64,000 nt of DNA from Gammaproteobacteria bacterium. GTDB lineage: Bacteria; Pseudomonadota; Gammaproteobacteria; Pseudomonadales; Azotimanducaceae. The stretch spans positions 1 to 64,000 of the forward strand of contig JAFIFJ010000006.1 of assembly GCA_020832085.1 (NCBI GenBank), given 5' to 3'. Positions 50,741-59,319 of the stretch are shown here, one piece after another; the stretch's first letter is position 1, and each line of letters opens with the position of its first letter. The position numbers were made by a program, and so were the translations under genes. The notes under the pieces were generated by a model, which made no database searches, had not been told where the DNA came from, and saw only the letters and a list, made by a program, of their open reading frames with translations.

Positions 50741-51628
50741 ATGGCAATCTGGAACCTCGGCTCCATCAACTCGGACAGGGTCTACGACCTTCCCCATCTG
50801 CCGGAGCCGGGCGAGACGCTGGCCGCCACCGGCGTCCGGTTCGGACTCGGCGGCAAGGGTGCCAACATGTCCGTGGCCGCGGCCCGCGCCGGCGCAACCG
50901 TCCACCATCTGGGTGCAGTGGGGCGGGACGGCGGGGAACTCGTCCATCGGTTGTCGGGGTACGGCGTGGAGACCCGCCACGTGGTCACCCTGGACGGGCA
51001 GACGGGTCACGCCATCATTGCGGTGTCCCCGAGCGGGGAGAACCACATCATTATCGATCCCGGTGCCAACCGCGCCCTGTCCGCAGAGGCCATTGGCGAG
51101 GCGCTCTGCTGCGCGCAGGCCGGTGACTTTTTCGTCACCCAGAACGAGACCTCACAGCAATTGACGGCATGCCGGGCCGCGGCCGCCATGGGGCTGAAAG
51201 TCTGCTACGCCGCGGCGCCCTTCGACGCCGAAGCGGTGATGGCTGTCCTGCCCCATCTGGACCTGTTGATCCTCAATGCTGTCGAGGCATCACAGCTCGA
51301 GCGGGCCCTGGGCCAGGGTGTGGAGCAGCTGCCGGTGGCGGATATCGTCGTGACCCGCGGCGAGAGCGGCTGCCAGTGGATCAGCAAAGCGGAAGGCCTC
51401 GTGCGGCAGTTCCCGGCGTACGTCGTGCAGGCGGTCGATACCACCGGGGCCGGCGACACGTTCACCGGCTATCTGCTGGCCGGTCTCGACCGCGGCCTGC
51501 CCATGGCAGCAGCCATCGATCTGGCCAGCATGGCCGCGGCGCTCATGGTGAGCCGCAGGGGCACGGCGGACGTGATTCCCGAGTTGAGCGAAGTGGAAAG
51601 CGCCATGGAAGGGGCCCTGGCGCCCTGA
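50741..51628 (+). CDS. PfkB-family sugar kinase (ribokinase-like)
   Basis: A 295-residue ribokinase-fold kinase. It has the sugar-binding GLGGKGANMSVAAARAG (about 35-51), VVTRGESGCQW, and the ATP/catalytic motif DTTGAGDTFTGYLL, whose second aspartate is the general base. It would phosphorylate ribose or a modified ribose released by the nucleoside hydrolase, giving ribose 5-phosphate. The ATG at 50741 begins directly at the first beta strand. Same strand as the deaminase-like gene. Alternatives are fructose- or nucleoside-kinases of the same fold. Confidence 0.9.
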   Translation: MAIWNLGSINSDRVYDLPHLPEPGETLAATGVRFGLGGKGANMSVAAARAGATVHHLGAVGRDGGELVHRLSGYGVETRHVVTLDGQTGHAIIAVSPSGENHIIIDPGANRALSAEAIGEALCCAQAGDFFVTQNETSQQLTACRAAAAMGLKVCYAAAPFDAEAVMAVLPHLDLLILNAVEASQLERALGQGVEQLPVADIVVTRGESGCQWISKAEGLVRQFPAYVVQAVDTTGAGDTFTGYLLAGLDRGLPMAAAIDLASMAAALMVSRRGTADVIPELSEVESAMEGALAP

Positions 51629-51654
51629 GGCTTGGTGCCTCCAGGGTGCTGTAT

Positions 51655-52059
51655 TCAATCCAAGGGTTCGAGCCTGAAGGGCACGTCAGAACTGCGGTCG
51701 CCGACGAACCAGCTGATCACCTGATCACGCCAGCCATACTTGGCGGCCATGAGACTGTGGATGCGTTCGCTACTCGTGGGTTCCGGATGGGCTCGATAGG
51801 ACCTTCTGACGCCTTGGCGCTCCACTGCGACCAGGGGGTCGGCCATAACCCGCTGATGCCAACCTGAGCCCGGTCCTCCGCGCAGCCAGAGACTGCCGGC
51901 ATCCTCCACGACCCAGAGTCGCGTCCGGGCCATACCGTCCCCGGAACGGGTTTCGAGAACGACCACTTCGCCGCTCTCGGACGCGACGAACTGCAGCGCA
52001 AAGGCGGCAAGGGCGAGCCCGAACACCACACCGGCGACCCACGCCATGACCTTCCACAT
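51655..52059 (-). CDS. Membrane-anchored nitroreductase/DUF385-like split-barrel protein
   Basis: A 134-residue protein with one N-terminal hydrophobic helix (about 5-25), then a compact beta-rich domain with TRLWVVEDAGSLWLRGG, GSGWHQRVMADPLVAV and RRSYRAHPEP. The layout is similar to the protein at 13012-13449 and to small flavin/F420 split-barrel nitroreductases (DUF385). The cofactor is unproven. GGAGAGGGG precedes the ATG. It converges with the sugar-kinase gene. Confidence 0.55.
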   Translation of the reverse strand: MWKVMAWVAGVVFGLALAAFALQFVASESGEVVVLETRSGDGMARTRLWVVEDAGSLWLRGGPGSGWHQRVMADPLVAVERQGVRRSYRAHPEPTSSERIHSLMAAKYGWRDQVISWFVGDRSSDVPFRLEPLD

Positions 52060-52298
52060 GAACCCCTCTCCCCATCGAGGCAGGCAGTGAGCCTACCCTT
52101 GGCGAACATGCACTGCCGTTGGACCACTCTTGTCGCCCATCGATACCTTGCCGTCAAGTCATGCTGCGATGAAGCCAGAGCCCTCTGCGCCGAGTCGAAG
52201 GGCATGGGCAATTCCTGTTCGCGACGACGAATGGGCTGCCCGAAGCGGGCTTCGGGCTGGCATTATCGCCGGGGGCGATGATCGGGAGCTGCCAAACC

Positions 52299-52949
52299 AT
52301 GAACGGGGGAATGCGCGAACGGGCGAAAGCCCACATGCCCATGGTCCTGCTGACCTTGCTCAGCATCATCCAGGCCCTCGCCCTGGAACTCACCTGGGAA
52401 CACATCCGCGAGCAGCCCTATCTTTTCGAAGTGACCTGGACTGCGATCCTCGCCTGGATTCAGGTGGTGACCACACTCCTCGGCATCCTGCTGATCTGGC
52501 TGCTTTACAGCACCATGGTGATGCGCTTTCGCTGGGTGCCCTCCACCAGCGATACGCTGTTTCCCTTCGCCATCGGCCTCATCGAGTTCACCCTGATCGC
52601 CATGCTGGGACCCGAGAGTTACATGGGCTGGTTCCTGGTTCTTGCCCTGCTCTTCGCCATCACCCACTGGTCGATCCAGAGGATCATGGTGCAGGCCCGG
52701 CGGGACGAAGAGAATGCGGTCTTCTTCTCCAAGGTGCAGCCGGCGATTCTGCGGGACTTCATGCCCACCATTGCCACCTGCACGGCACTGGCCGGATTCG
52801 GAATCGCACTCGGCGTCACGGGCCACCAGGGCATCTTTGCGCTGCTTGCGCTGTTGCTGGCGGCGGCTGCGATCACGTTTCAGATTCACCTCAATGCCCG
52901 CTATTGGCGCCAGGCCATGGCCCTGGACAGTGAGTCCGGCCCAACCTGA
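52299..52949 (+). CDS. Multi-pass membrane protein of unknown function
   Basis: A 216-residue protein with about six hydrophobic helices (for example MVLLTLLSIIQALAL, IQVVTTLLGILLIWLLY, FPFAIGLIEFTLIAML, MGWFLVLALLFAITHW, IATCTALAGFGIALGV, IFALLALLLAAAAITF). The loop RIMVQARRDEENAVFFSKVQ is charged. I do not recognise a family. ATG 52299 has GGGAG ten bases upstream; ATG 52278 would add seven residues. It lies just before the tpsA remnant and is probably unrelated to it. Confidence 0.65.
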   Translation: MNGGMRERAKAHMPMVLLTLLSIIQALALELTWEHIREQPYLFEVTWTAILAWIQVVTTLLGILLIWLLYSTMVMRFRWVPSTSDTLFPFAIGLIEFTLIAMLGPESYMGWFLVLALLFAITHWSIQRIMVQARRDEENAVFFSKVQPAILRDFMPTIATCTALAGFGIALGVTGHQGIFALLALLLAAAAITFQIHLNARYWRQAMALDSESGPT

Positions 52950-53045
52950 TCGAAACAGTCCGATCCCGTTCAAACGGTTACGGTCCTTGTCCTGCTTGCT
53001 CTCAGGGCCTGAGCCCCCGGGCCAGAGGTCGACCCGCGGCCGTGA

Positions 53046-53579
53046 AGGACGACAGCCGGGCTCCCCAGGTCCGAGCGTTGGGACTCTGCAGCGGCCATAA
53101 AGCCCTTGGGTCATCTGAGCTTCGACGGCAGCCTGGAGCTGATCGCACTGGACGGTTTCACTGGGACGATCGGGACCAGCTTCACGCCCATCACCTACGC
53201 TTCGGCCAGCGGTGCCTTCAGCAACGTCATTCAGCCGCCGGACCTGGGCTTCGATCCGGTGTTCGGCCCCACCGGCCTGCAGACGACCCTGACGCAGGTG
53301 GGCGATGACATGCTCGATCCGGTTGCTCCCGTTGATCCGGTCGATCCAGGACCTGAGCCCACCGATCCGCCGCCGCCCTCGTCGCCGACCGAGGCGCGTG
53401 CCATAGCCAAGAATCTGCTGGAGTCCCAGGGCACGAGCCTGGAGGAAGTGGAGGCTTCCGACGAGATTACGGAACTGGCGGACGAACAGGACCGCAACGA
53501 GGAACTCTGCGACGAGCAGCTCGATCGGCCCGAACAGCGTACGACGTCCCAGCAGGGCGTCGGCTGCCGGAGCATCTGA
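53046..53579 (+). pseudogene. Remnant of a second tpsA: C-terminal ~150 codons only
   Basis: From about 53112 the frame reads like the end of the intact TpsA: SFDGSLELIALDGFTGTIGT, SFTPITYASASGAF, VFGPTGLQTTL, then an acidic/proline region and the ending CDEQLDRP...GVGCRSI, matching the first TpsA's final part including both cysteines. Upstream the likeness stops abruptly and an in-frame stop lies at 53043-53045; there is no signal peptide, TPS domain or passenger. As in the first locus, tpsB starts one base after the stop. So most of the gene has been deleted, or this is a spare 3' cassette. A TTG at 53106 could start translation, but the product would not be exported. Confidence 0.75.
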
Positions 53580-53580
53580 G

Positions 53581-55134
53581 ATGACTCCGCTGCTGCGCTG
53601 TATCGTCCTCCTTGCTGCGTTCTGGGTGGGCGGCGCCAGTCCGGGCGTCGCGAGCGCCGAGGAGATCACCTACTTTACGGTCACCGAGTTTGTGGTCACG
53701 GGTGACAATCCGCTCACGCAGCCGGAAACCCACGCCATCCTCGCACCCTATCTTGGCGAGCAGGCGGGTCTGCTGGGGCTGCAGAACGCGGCCGCCGCCC
53801 TCGAGCAGGCCATGCGTGCCCGGGGCCATCAGTTTCATCGCGTGGTGATTCCACCTCAGCGGGCTCGCGGCCGCTTCGAACTGCGTGCGCTGGAGTTTCG
53901 GGTCGGGGCGGTGGAGGTGGAAGGCAATCAGCACTTCGATGACGCCAACATCCGCGCGATGCTGCCTTCGCTGCGGCCGGGTACGACGCCCAACAGCAGG
54001 GCCCTCGCCCGTGAGGTTCAGCGCGCCAATCGGCACCCTTCCAAGCGCCTCGCCCTGACCATGAAACGTGGTGCCGGAGAAGACGAAATCGATACGCTGA
54101 TCAGCGTCCGCGATCAGAGTCCTCACACGCTGTTTCTGGCGCTGAACAATCGCGGCTCACGGGAAACCGGCAAGGAGCGCCTGTCGCTGGGCTATCAGTA
54201 CAGCAACCTCTTCGGACTCGACCACACGGCGACCCTCAGCTACACCACGGCGCCGGGGAAATGGGGGGACGTCAGACAGTACGGTGCCAGCTATCGCATT
54301 CCGTTCTACCGACAGGCGAGCAGCCTGACTTTGCTCGCCAGTCACTCCGACGTCAGCTCCGGGACCGTGGCCGAGTTCTTCGACGTGACCGGCAGGGGCA
54401 CTGTGCTTGGCGCCACCTGGCGCCACAGCCTGCTCAACGTCGGCCGCTACAACCACCGCGTTCAGCTGCAGCTGCTCGACAAGGCCTTCGACAATGACAT
54501 CGACTTTCTCGGCCAGCCCATCGGGGCGGACGTCCGCTCCCGCCCCGTCTCCCTGCGCTACGAGGGCGAGTGGGTGCTCGACGAGGCCAACGCCGGTTTC
54601 CATCTCGGTTGGCATCGCAATCTGAAGTGGGGCCCCGACAACGATCGCGAGTCCTACGAGGCTTCGCGCACGGGGGCTTCGCCGGGCTGGTCCACGTTCA
54701 CCGCTGGCGGCTTCGTCGACCGTCGTCTGACCGGGGCGTGGCTGCTTCGTGGGCGCCTGGAGGGCCAGTACGCGGACGAGCCACTCATTTCTGGTGAGCA
54801 GTTCGGACTCGGTGGTACCGGTTCGGTGCGAGGTTTCCTGCAGCGTGCCACCTCTGTCGACGATGGCGTCAGTGCTGCCCTGGAACTCTGGATGCCGCCG
54901 CCTCACCCGACGCTGCAAGTCCTGACCTTTGTCGATGGTGGCCTGGGGCGTCGTCGCAATACCCAGCTGGGTGAGGTGCGGCGCGTGGAGCTGGCCAGCG
55001 CCGGTCTCGGGCTGCGCTGGCAGCCTGTGGACTGGCTGCGCGTCGTCCTCGACTGGGCGGTGGTGCTGGACGGCTTTGGCACCGTCGATGCTGGCGATCA
55101 TCGCCTTCACTTCAACCTTTCGGCGGTCTTCTGA
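53581..55134 (+). CDS. TpsB paralogue: ShlB/FhaC-family outer-membrane transporter
   Basis: A 517-residue close paralogue of the TpsB at 36692, similar along the full length: signal peptide (about 1-27), POTRA region (ITYFTVTEFVVTGDNPL, VGAVEVEGNQHFDDANI), barrel strands (LALNNRGSRETGKERL, FGLDHTATLSYTTAPG) and the loop-6 motif SVRGF. It looks fully intact although its own tpsA partner is reduced to a remnant, so it might serve the other TpsA or an exoprotein elsewhere in the genome. Its stop overlaps the start of the FecR-domain gene by one base. Confidence 0.92.
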   Translation: MTPLLRCIVLLAAFWVGGASPGVASAEEITYFTVTEFVVTGDNPLTQPETHAILAPYLGEQAGLLGLQNAAAALEQAMRARGHQFHRVVIPPQRARGRFELRALEFRVGAVEVEGNQHFDDANIRAMLPSLRPGTTPNSRALAREVQRANRHPSKRLALTMKRGAGEDEIDTLISVRDQSPHTLFLALNNRGSRETGKERLSLGYQYSNLFGLDHTATLSYTTAPGKWGDVRQYGASYRIPFYRQASSLTLLASHSDVSSGTVAEFFDVTGRGTVLGATWRHSLLNVGRYNHRVQLQLLDKAFDNDIDFLGQPIGADVRSRPVSLRYEGEWVLDEANAGFHLGWHRNLKWGPDNDRESYEASRTGASPGWSTFTAGGFVDRRLTGAWLLRGRLEGQYADEPLISGEQFGLGGTGSVRGFLQRATSVDDGVSAALELWMPPPHPTLQVLTFVDGGLGRRRNTQLGEVRRVELASAGLGLRWQPVDWLRVVLDWAVVLDGFGTVDAGDHRLHFNLSAVF

Positions 55135-55955
55135 TGGCAACCCAATGTTTCAGGTATCTCCTCTGGCTGGGCTGCGGCCTGCTGCTCGCGATGGCGCTGC
55201 TTGCTCACGCCGACAGTGGGGAGGCAGGGCGCGTTCTGATCGCGGTCGGGGAGGTGCAGGCAGTCCAGACCGATGGCAGTCGGCGCGATTTGTCCCGGGG
55301 TGATCCCGTTTTTGAAGGGGATACCCTGATCACGGGTGCGAGCGGGCGCATGCAGGTCCGCCTCACAGACGGCAGTCGGCTGGCCCTGCGGCCCGGGAGT
55401 GAGTTGCGCATCGACGAGCATCGCTACCAGCCGGCTGCACCGCCCCAGCGGCAAAGCACCAGCCTCAGTCTTCAGCGCGGGGGTTTCCGCACGGTTACCG
55501 GGCAGGTGGCTGCGTCCAACCGCGCGGGTTATCGGGTCGCGACGCCGTTCGCAGTGATCGGTGTGCGTGGCACGGAATGGTTTGCGGTCATCACCGATCT
55601 TGGCCAGGGGGAGAACCTGATCCTGGGCGTTGAGCAGGGCAGCATCTTCGCTGAGAACGATGCGGGCAGCCTGAACCTCGGCGAGGACGCGGACTTCAAC
55701 TTCGCCGTCGTGACCTCGTTCGTGACGCTGCCGGAGGGCCTGCAGGCGCCGCCGGAGGGCACAGGCGACCTGCCGCCTCTCGAGCTGACGCCGGATGACG
55801 CCATCGCAGATGAGGACAGCGAACCCCCTGAAGGCGGGCCCGTGGTCGTGATCGGTGGCGAAGCGGAGGAGGAAGGCGACCTCGTACTGCTACTCACGAC
55901 CGACTCGGAAGACGAAGACGCACCGATTCTGCAGATTCAGCAGCGCTGCCTTTAG
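55134..55955 (+). CDS. Exported FecR-domain protein, paralogue
   Basis: A 273-residue paralogue of the protein at 38265. Signal peptide about 1-26 (ending AHA), FecR-type domain (RGDPVFEGDTLITGASGRMQ, DGSRLALRPGSELRID, YRVATPFAVIGVRGTEW), acidic tail, and the ending LQIQQRCL with a lone cysteine two residues from the C-terminus. The ATG overlaps the tpsB stop (TGATG), so they are translationally coupled. Conservation of this gene next to tpsB in both loci, and of its terminal cysteine, argues for a real part in two-partner secretion. Confidence 0.85.
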   Translation: MATQCFRYLLWLGCGLLLAMALLAHADSGEAGRVLIAVGEVQAVQTDGSRRDLSRGDPVFEGDTLITGASGRMQVRLTDGSRLALRPGSELRIDEHRYQPAAPPQRQSTSLSLQRGGFRTVTGQVAASNRAGYRVATPFAVIGVRGTEWFAVITDLGQGENLILGVEQGSIFAENDAGSLNLGEDADFNFAVVTSFVTLPEGLQAPPEGTGDLPPLELTPDDAIADEDSEPPEGGPVVVIGGEAEEEGDLVLLLTTDSEDEDAPILQIQQRCL

Positions 55956-56249
55956 TGGGCCCATCATTCCCGACCCCCATCGACTGGCTGTCGTCATCCC
56001 AAACATGTTTCGCCAACGTCGCTAGCCGGATCGGTGCCGTTGCGCCATGAGCACAGCGATGTGACGGCATCCGGCGCGGCTTCGGGCAACGCTGGTCTTG
56101 ACCAGCACTGATGAATGTCAAGGTCTGGCCGGTGCGGGCTGCCTGCGCTACGCTGCCCGGCGCTGCAGCACAGGCGTGTCGCAGAACGTCTGGCCTGTGC
56201 GAGGCAGCAGGCCGTTTCGAGCCTCCCGGGCGAACTCGCGGATGACGGC

Positions 56250-57500
56250 ATGAAAAGACCTATCTTCTACGGCTGGTTTCTCGTTGCCTTGACTTTGTTC
56301 CTGCAGAGTATCGGCGTCGGCACCACCCTCTACATGTACAGCGTCATCGCCAGCGCCATCGGCACGGATATGCCCAGCGCCCGCTCGGTACTCATGCTCG
56401 GCTCTACGGGCATGCTGGTGGTGGGGGCGATGCTGTCCCCCTTCGTCGGCCGGCTGCTCGACCGCCATCCCATGAAGTGGATCATCATCGGCGGTGGGGT
56501 CGCCCTCGGTGTGGGCTTCGTGCTGCTCGGCTTCAGCACCCGGATCTGGCATGTGGTCCTCTGCTATGTGCTCTTCATGGGTGTGGGACTGACGGCCCTC
56601 GGGTCGGTGGTGGCGTCCACGCTGCTCGCGCGCTGGTTCACGCGCTACCGGGGCCTGGCCATCGGTATTTCGGCCTTGGGCACCCAGTTCGGAGGCTTCG
56701 CCTACACGCCCATGCTGGCGGCGCTGATCGAGGCGCAGGACTGGCGCGTCGCGGTCATGGTGATGGGGGTGGTGATCCTGATCCTGGTGCCCATCGCCGC
56801 CTACCTCTGGGTCATCGACTACCCGGCGGAAAAGCACCTCGAGCCCGACGGCGAGCCGGCGCCGGAGGCGCTGCCGGAAGCAGCGCGCAGGCAGGCTGAA
56901 GCACCTGCCCATCCCGACGATGGCCTGCCCGTCCACAAGCTTATGGTGCAGCGCAATTTCATCATCCTGTTCATCTTCGCGGGCAGTCTCGGCGGGATGG
57001 TCAACAGTGCGGTCATCGCCAACCTGTCCCTGTTTGCCACGGACCTCGGCGAGTCGGTGACCCGCGGTGCCTTCCTCGTCTCCCTGCTGGCGTTCATCGG
57101 CCTGTTTACCAGTCCGCTGACCGGATGGCTCGGGGACCGCATCAACATCAAGGTCGTCGCCATGGGCCTGACCCTCCTCATGGCCGTGGCGTCCCTGCTT
57201 TACAGCGTGGCCGACTCCTACCCCTGGCTGCTGATTGCCACGCTGTTCCAGGGCATGGCCGGTGGCGGCTTCTTCCCTCTGTGGGCGCTGCTGGTTGCAC
57301 GGCTTTATCACTTGAGCGTCTACGGGCAGATCATGGGCACCACCGCCGTCGCCGCCTTTGGCGGTGCGGCCATCGGTCCGGTGTTTGCCGGTTGGCTGTT
57401 CGATCTCACCGACAGCTATCGTCTGGTGTTCCTGATCTTCCTGGTCCAGCTGCTGCTGGTGACGGCTCTGGTGATGCTGCTGCGGCCGCGGGACCGCTGA
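56250..57500 (+). CDS. MFS transporter, monocarboxylate/oxalate-formate type
   Basis: A 416-residue 12-helix major facilitator. Its N-terminus (RPIFYGWFLVALTLFLQSIGVG), the loop WFTRYRGLAIGISALGTQFGG and the half-repeat GWLGDRINIK match the MCT/OFA group that carries organic acids. A long charged cytoplasmic loop (about 195-230) lies between helices six and seven. The ATG at 56250 begins at the first helix; the longer open frame is not supported. It stands alone, convergent with the VOC gene. Substrate unknown. Confidence 0.85.
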   Translation: MKRPIFYGWFLVALTLFLQSIGVGTTLYMYSVIASAIGTDMPSARSVLMLGSTGMLVVGAMLSPFVGRLLDRHPMKWIIIGGGVALGVGFVLLGFSTRIWHVVLCYVLFMGVGLTALGSVVASTLLARWFTRYRGLAIGISALGTQFGGFAYTPMLAALIEAQDWRVAVMVMGVVILILVPIAAYLWVIDYPAEKHLEPDGEPAPEALPEAARRQAEAPAHPDDGLPVHKLMVQRNFIILFIFAGSLGGMVNSAVIANLSLFATDLGESVTRGAFLVSLLAFIGLFTSPLTGWLGDRINIKVVAMGLTLLMAVASLLYSVADSYPWLLIATLFQGMAGGGFFPLWALLVARLYHLSVYGQIMGTTAVAAFGGAAIGPVFAGWLFDLTDSYRLVFLIFLVQLLLVTALVMLLRPRDR

Positions 57501-57658
57501 ACTCCCGGTGACGGCGTGGAGGGCTGGTATTCGAACGCACGCTGCGCCATCCGGAGCAGGGCAGCGGACTCGACCTGGGAGTCTTTCAGCGCGGGCTGCC
57601 TGGCATGGATGCGTTGCAATGCCCGCAGGCAGACGGATAGGTGCCTGCGTCCGGCGGG

Positions 57659-58048
57659 CTAGCCCGCCTCTGGATCCTGCTGAAACTCCATGATGTTGCC
57701 GCAGGGATCGTGGATCCAGACGATCCGGTGCTGACCTTCGCCCATCACCCGCATGGGAATGCCCTTCGCTTCGAGATGGCCGACGGCTGCGTCGATGTCG
57801 CTGACGTACCAGGACACGTGAAAGTGGGTGGGCTCGGGGGAGCCGCCCAAGGGCTCGCGGCCGATGACGTGCATCTGCACGCCCTGTTTCTCCACCCAGA
57901 AACCGAAGTCCGATCCGGTGACGGGCTCCCGCCCGGGGATCTGGATCGGCACTTCGGGCAGGCCGAGGGTTTCGAGATAGAACTCCCGTGCCTCAGGCAC
58001 CTGCCCGAGGACGTTCACGGCGGCGTGATTCATGCGTGTGATGTTCAT
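57659..58048 (-). CDS. VOC (glyoxalase/bleomycin-resistance fold) protein
   Basis: A 129-residue vicinal-oxygen-chelate protein. It has the paired beta-alpha-beta-beta-beta layout: ITRMNHAAVNVLG with the first metal histidine, EFYLETLGLPEVP, then HFHVSWYVSDIDAAVGHLEAKG and the late IHDPCGNIMEF with the final glutamate. Members are metal-dependent isomerases, dioxygenases or binding proteins; which is unknown. GAGGG lies before the ATG at 58048. It is divergent from the FNR-like gene. Confidence 0.85.
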   Translation of the reverse strand: MNITRMNHAAVNVLGQVPEAREFYLETLGLPEVPIQIPGREPVTGSDFGFWVEKQGVQMHVIGREPLGGSPEPTHFHVSWYVSDIDAAVGHLEAKGIPMRVMGEGQHRIVWIHDPCGNIMEFQQDPEAG

Positions 58049-58204
58049 GGTTCACCCTCTGCTATCTCTGCTATGACGCCGGGTTCGATGTCTCCCGGAC
58101 GCGAATGCGACGTCGTGACGGGGCCGGCCGTTCGAGGGTAGCACCCGAGCCGGCTGCTGCCATCGTTCCTGGCGTCTGCGGCTTCCGTTGCTCATCATGG
58201 TCTC

Positions 58205-59170
58205 ATGAGCGACGGACGAAAGAACCGCAAGCGTTCCGGGAAGCAGCAGAGCATCCTCGAGCCCGGTGAAATCGAGCGCGCGCAGGGCGGCGGCACAGCA
58301 TTCGGCATGGCGCCGGGGCCGGGCCGAGGCGGCCCGCCATTGGGCGGGGCGTTTTCTGATCGGGAAGTGCAGGCCCTGAGGCTGGACTCACTGCCAGGAA
58401 GTCGCACTTTGGGCGCCGCGCCGGCGCCCGGCTCCGAACGGGCGTCGGCAGCGCAGCAGCCCAAGGCGGGTTCGTCTGCACCACGGATCATCGATCGCCA
58501 GGAGGTCGCCCCGGACCTGCTGCGGCTGCGGGTCGAGAAGCCCTCCGGGCTGGACTTCCGTGCCGGCCAGCACGTCAAGTTCGGGCTGCCGGGAAACTTG
58601 CGCTCCTATACTCTGGTCTCCGATCCCGAGGATTCCGAACTCGAGTTCTTCATCGAACTGCAACCCGGCGGGCGGCTCTCGGGACCGCTGCGTTCGGTGG
58701 CTGCAGGCACCCCCATGGCCCTTGGCTCGGCTGCGAAGGGCTCCTTTGTCGTTGATCCTTCGGTCTCCAATCATGTCTTCGTGGCGACGGTAACCGGCAT
58801 TGCGCCCTTCGTGTCCATCCTCCGAGATCAGGCCCGGCGGGGCTTTCCCGGAGGCCGTTTCGTCGTGCTGCACGGTGCGAGCTATGCCCAGGAACTCGGC
58901 TACGGCGACGAAATCGGCACGTTGGCGTCAGCCCATCCCGATCGGGTCCAGTATCTGCCCACGGTCAGTTGCCCCGACGAGATCCGCAACCGTGGCTGGT
59001 CCGGCGCCCGCGGCCGGGTCGATGATCTGGCTGCGCAGGCCTTGAGCAGTCTTGCGATGCCCACAGGCGATACCGCCGTTTATGCCTGCGGCAATTCAGG
59101 AATGATCCGCAACGTCCGTGCCCTCGCTGAGCGCCAGGGACTGAGATTCCATGCGGAGGCCTTCGACTGA
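58205..59170 (+). CDS. FAD/NAD(P)-binding oxidoreductase, ferredoxin-reductase type
   Basis: A 321-residue protein. The C-terminal ~225 residues form a ferredoxin-NADP-reductase fold: FRAGQHVKFGLPG and RSYTLVSDPED for FAD, TGIAPFVSILRDQ for the pyridine nucleotide, and YACGNSGMIRNV at the end. The first ~95 residues are low in complexity, rich in Gly, Pro, Ala, Ser and Arg, with no signal peptide, and probably disordered. Relatives pass electrons to ferredoxin-, haem- or iron-oxygenase partners; no partner adjoins it. ATG 58205. Confidence 0.82.
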   Translation: MSDGRKNRKRSGKQQSILEPGEIERAQGGGTAFGMAPGPGRGGPPLGGAFSDREVQALRLDSLPGSRTLGAAPAPGSERASAAQQPKAGSSAPRIIDRQEVAPDLLRLRVEKPSGLDFRAGQHVKFGLPGNLRSYTLVSDPEDSELEFFIELQPGGRLSGPLRSVAAGTPMALGSAAKGSFVVDPSVSNHVFVATVTGIAPFVSILRDQARRGFPGGRFVVLHGASYAQELGYGDEIGTLASAHPDRVQYLPTVSCPDEIRNRGWSGARGRVDDLAAQALSSLAMPTGDTAVYACGNSGMIRNVRALAERQGLRFHAEAFD

Positions 59171-59262
59171 CCCCGGCCGCCCGAGGTCAGGAGCCTGCTG
59201 AGCGGCCAGCCCTTGGGGTTACCGGATGTTTCTGGAGTATCGCTCGGGGTTGCAAATGTAAC

Positions 59263-59275
59263 GATATAGTATAAC
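59263..59275. promoter_or_regulatory. Candidate Zur (zinc uptake regulator) box
   Basis: GATATAGTATAAC differs at one position from the gammaproteobacterial Zur core GTTATAnTATAAC and lies 45 bases before the ATG of the TonB-dependent receptor, in an AT-rich patch that stands out from its GC-rich surroundings. This placement suits repression when zinc is plentiful. Confidence 0.55.
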
Positions 59276-59319
59276 AATCCGCGCCGTTGCAGTTCGCTCA
59301 CCCAAGCAGAGGCCCAAAC

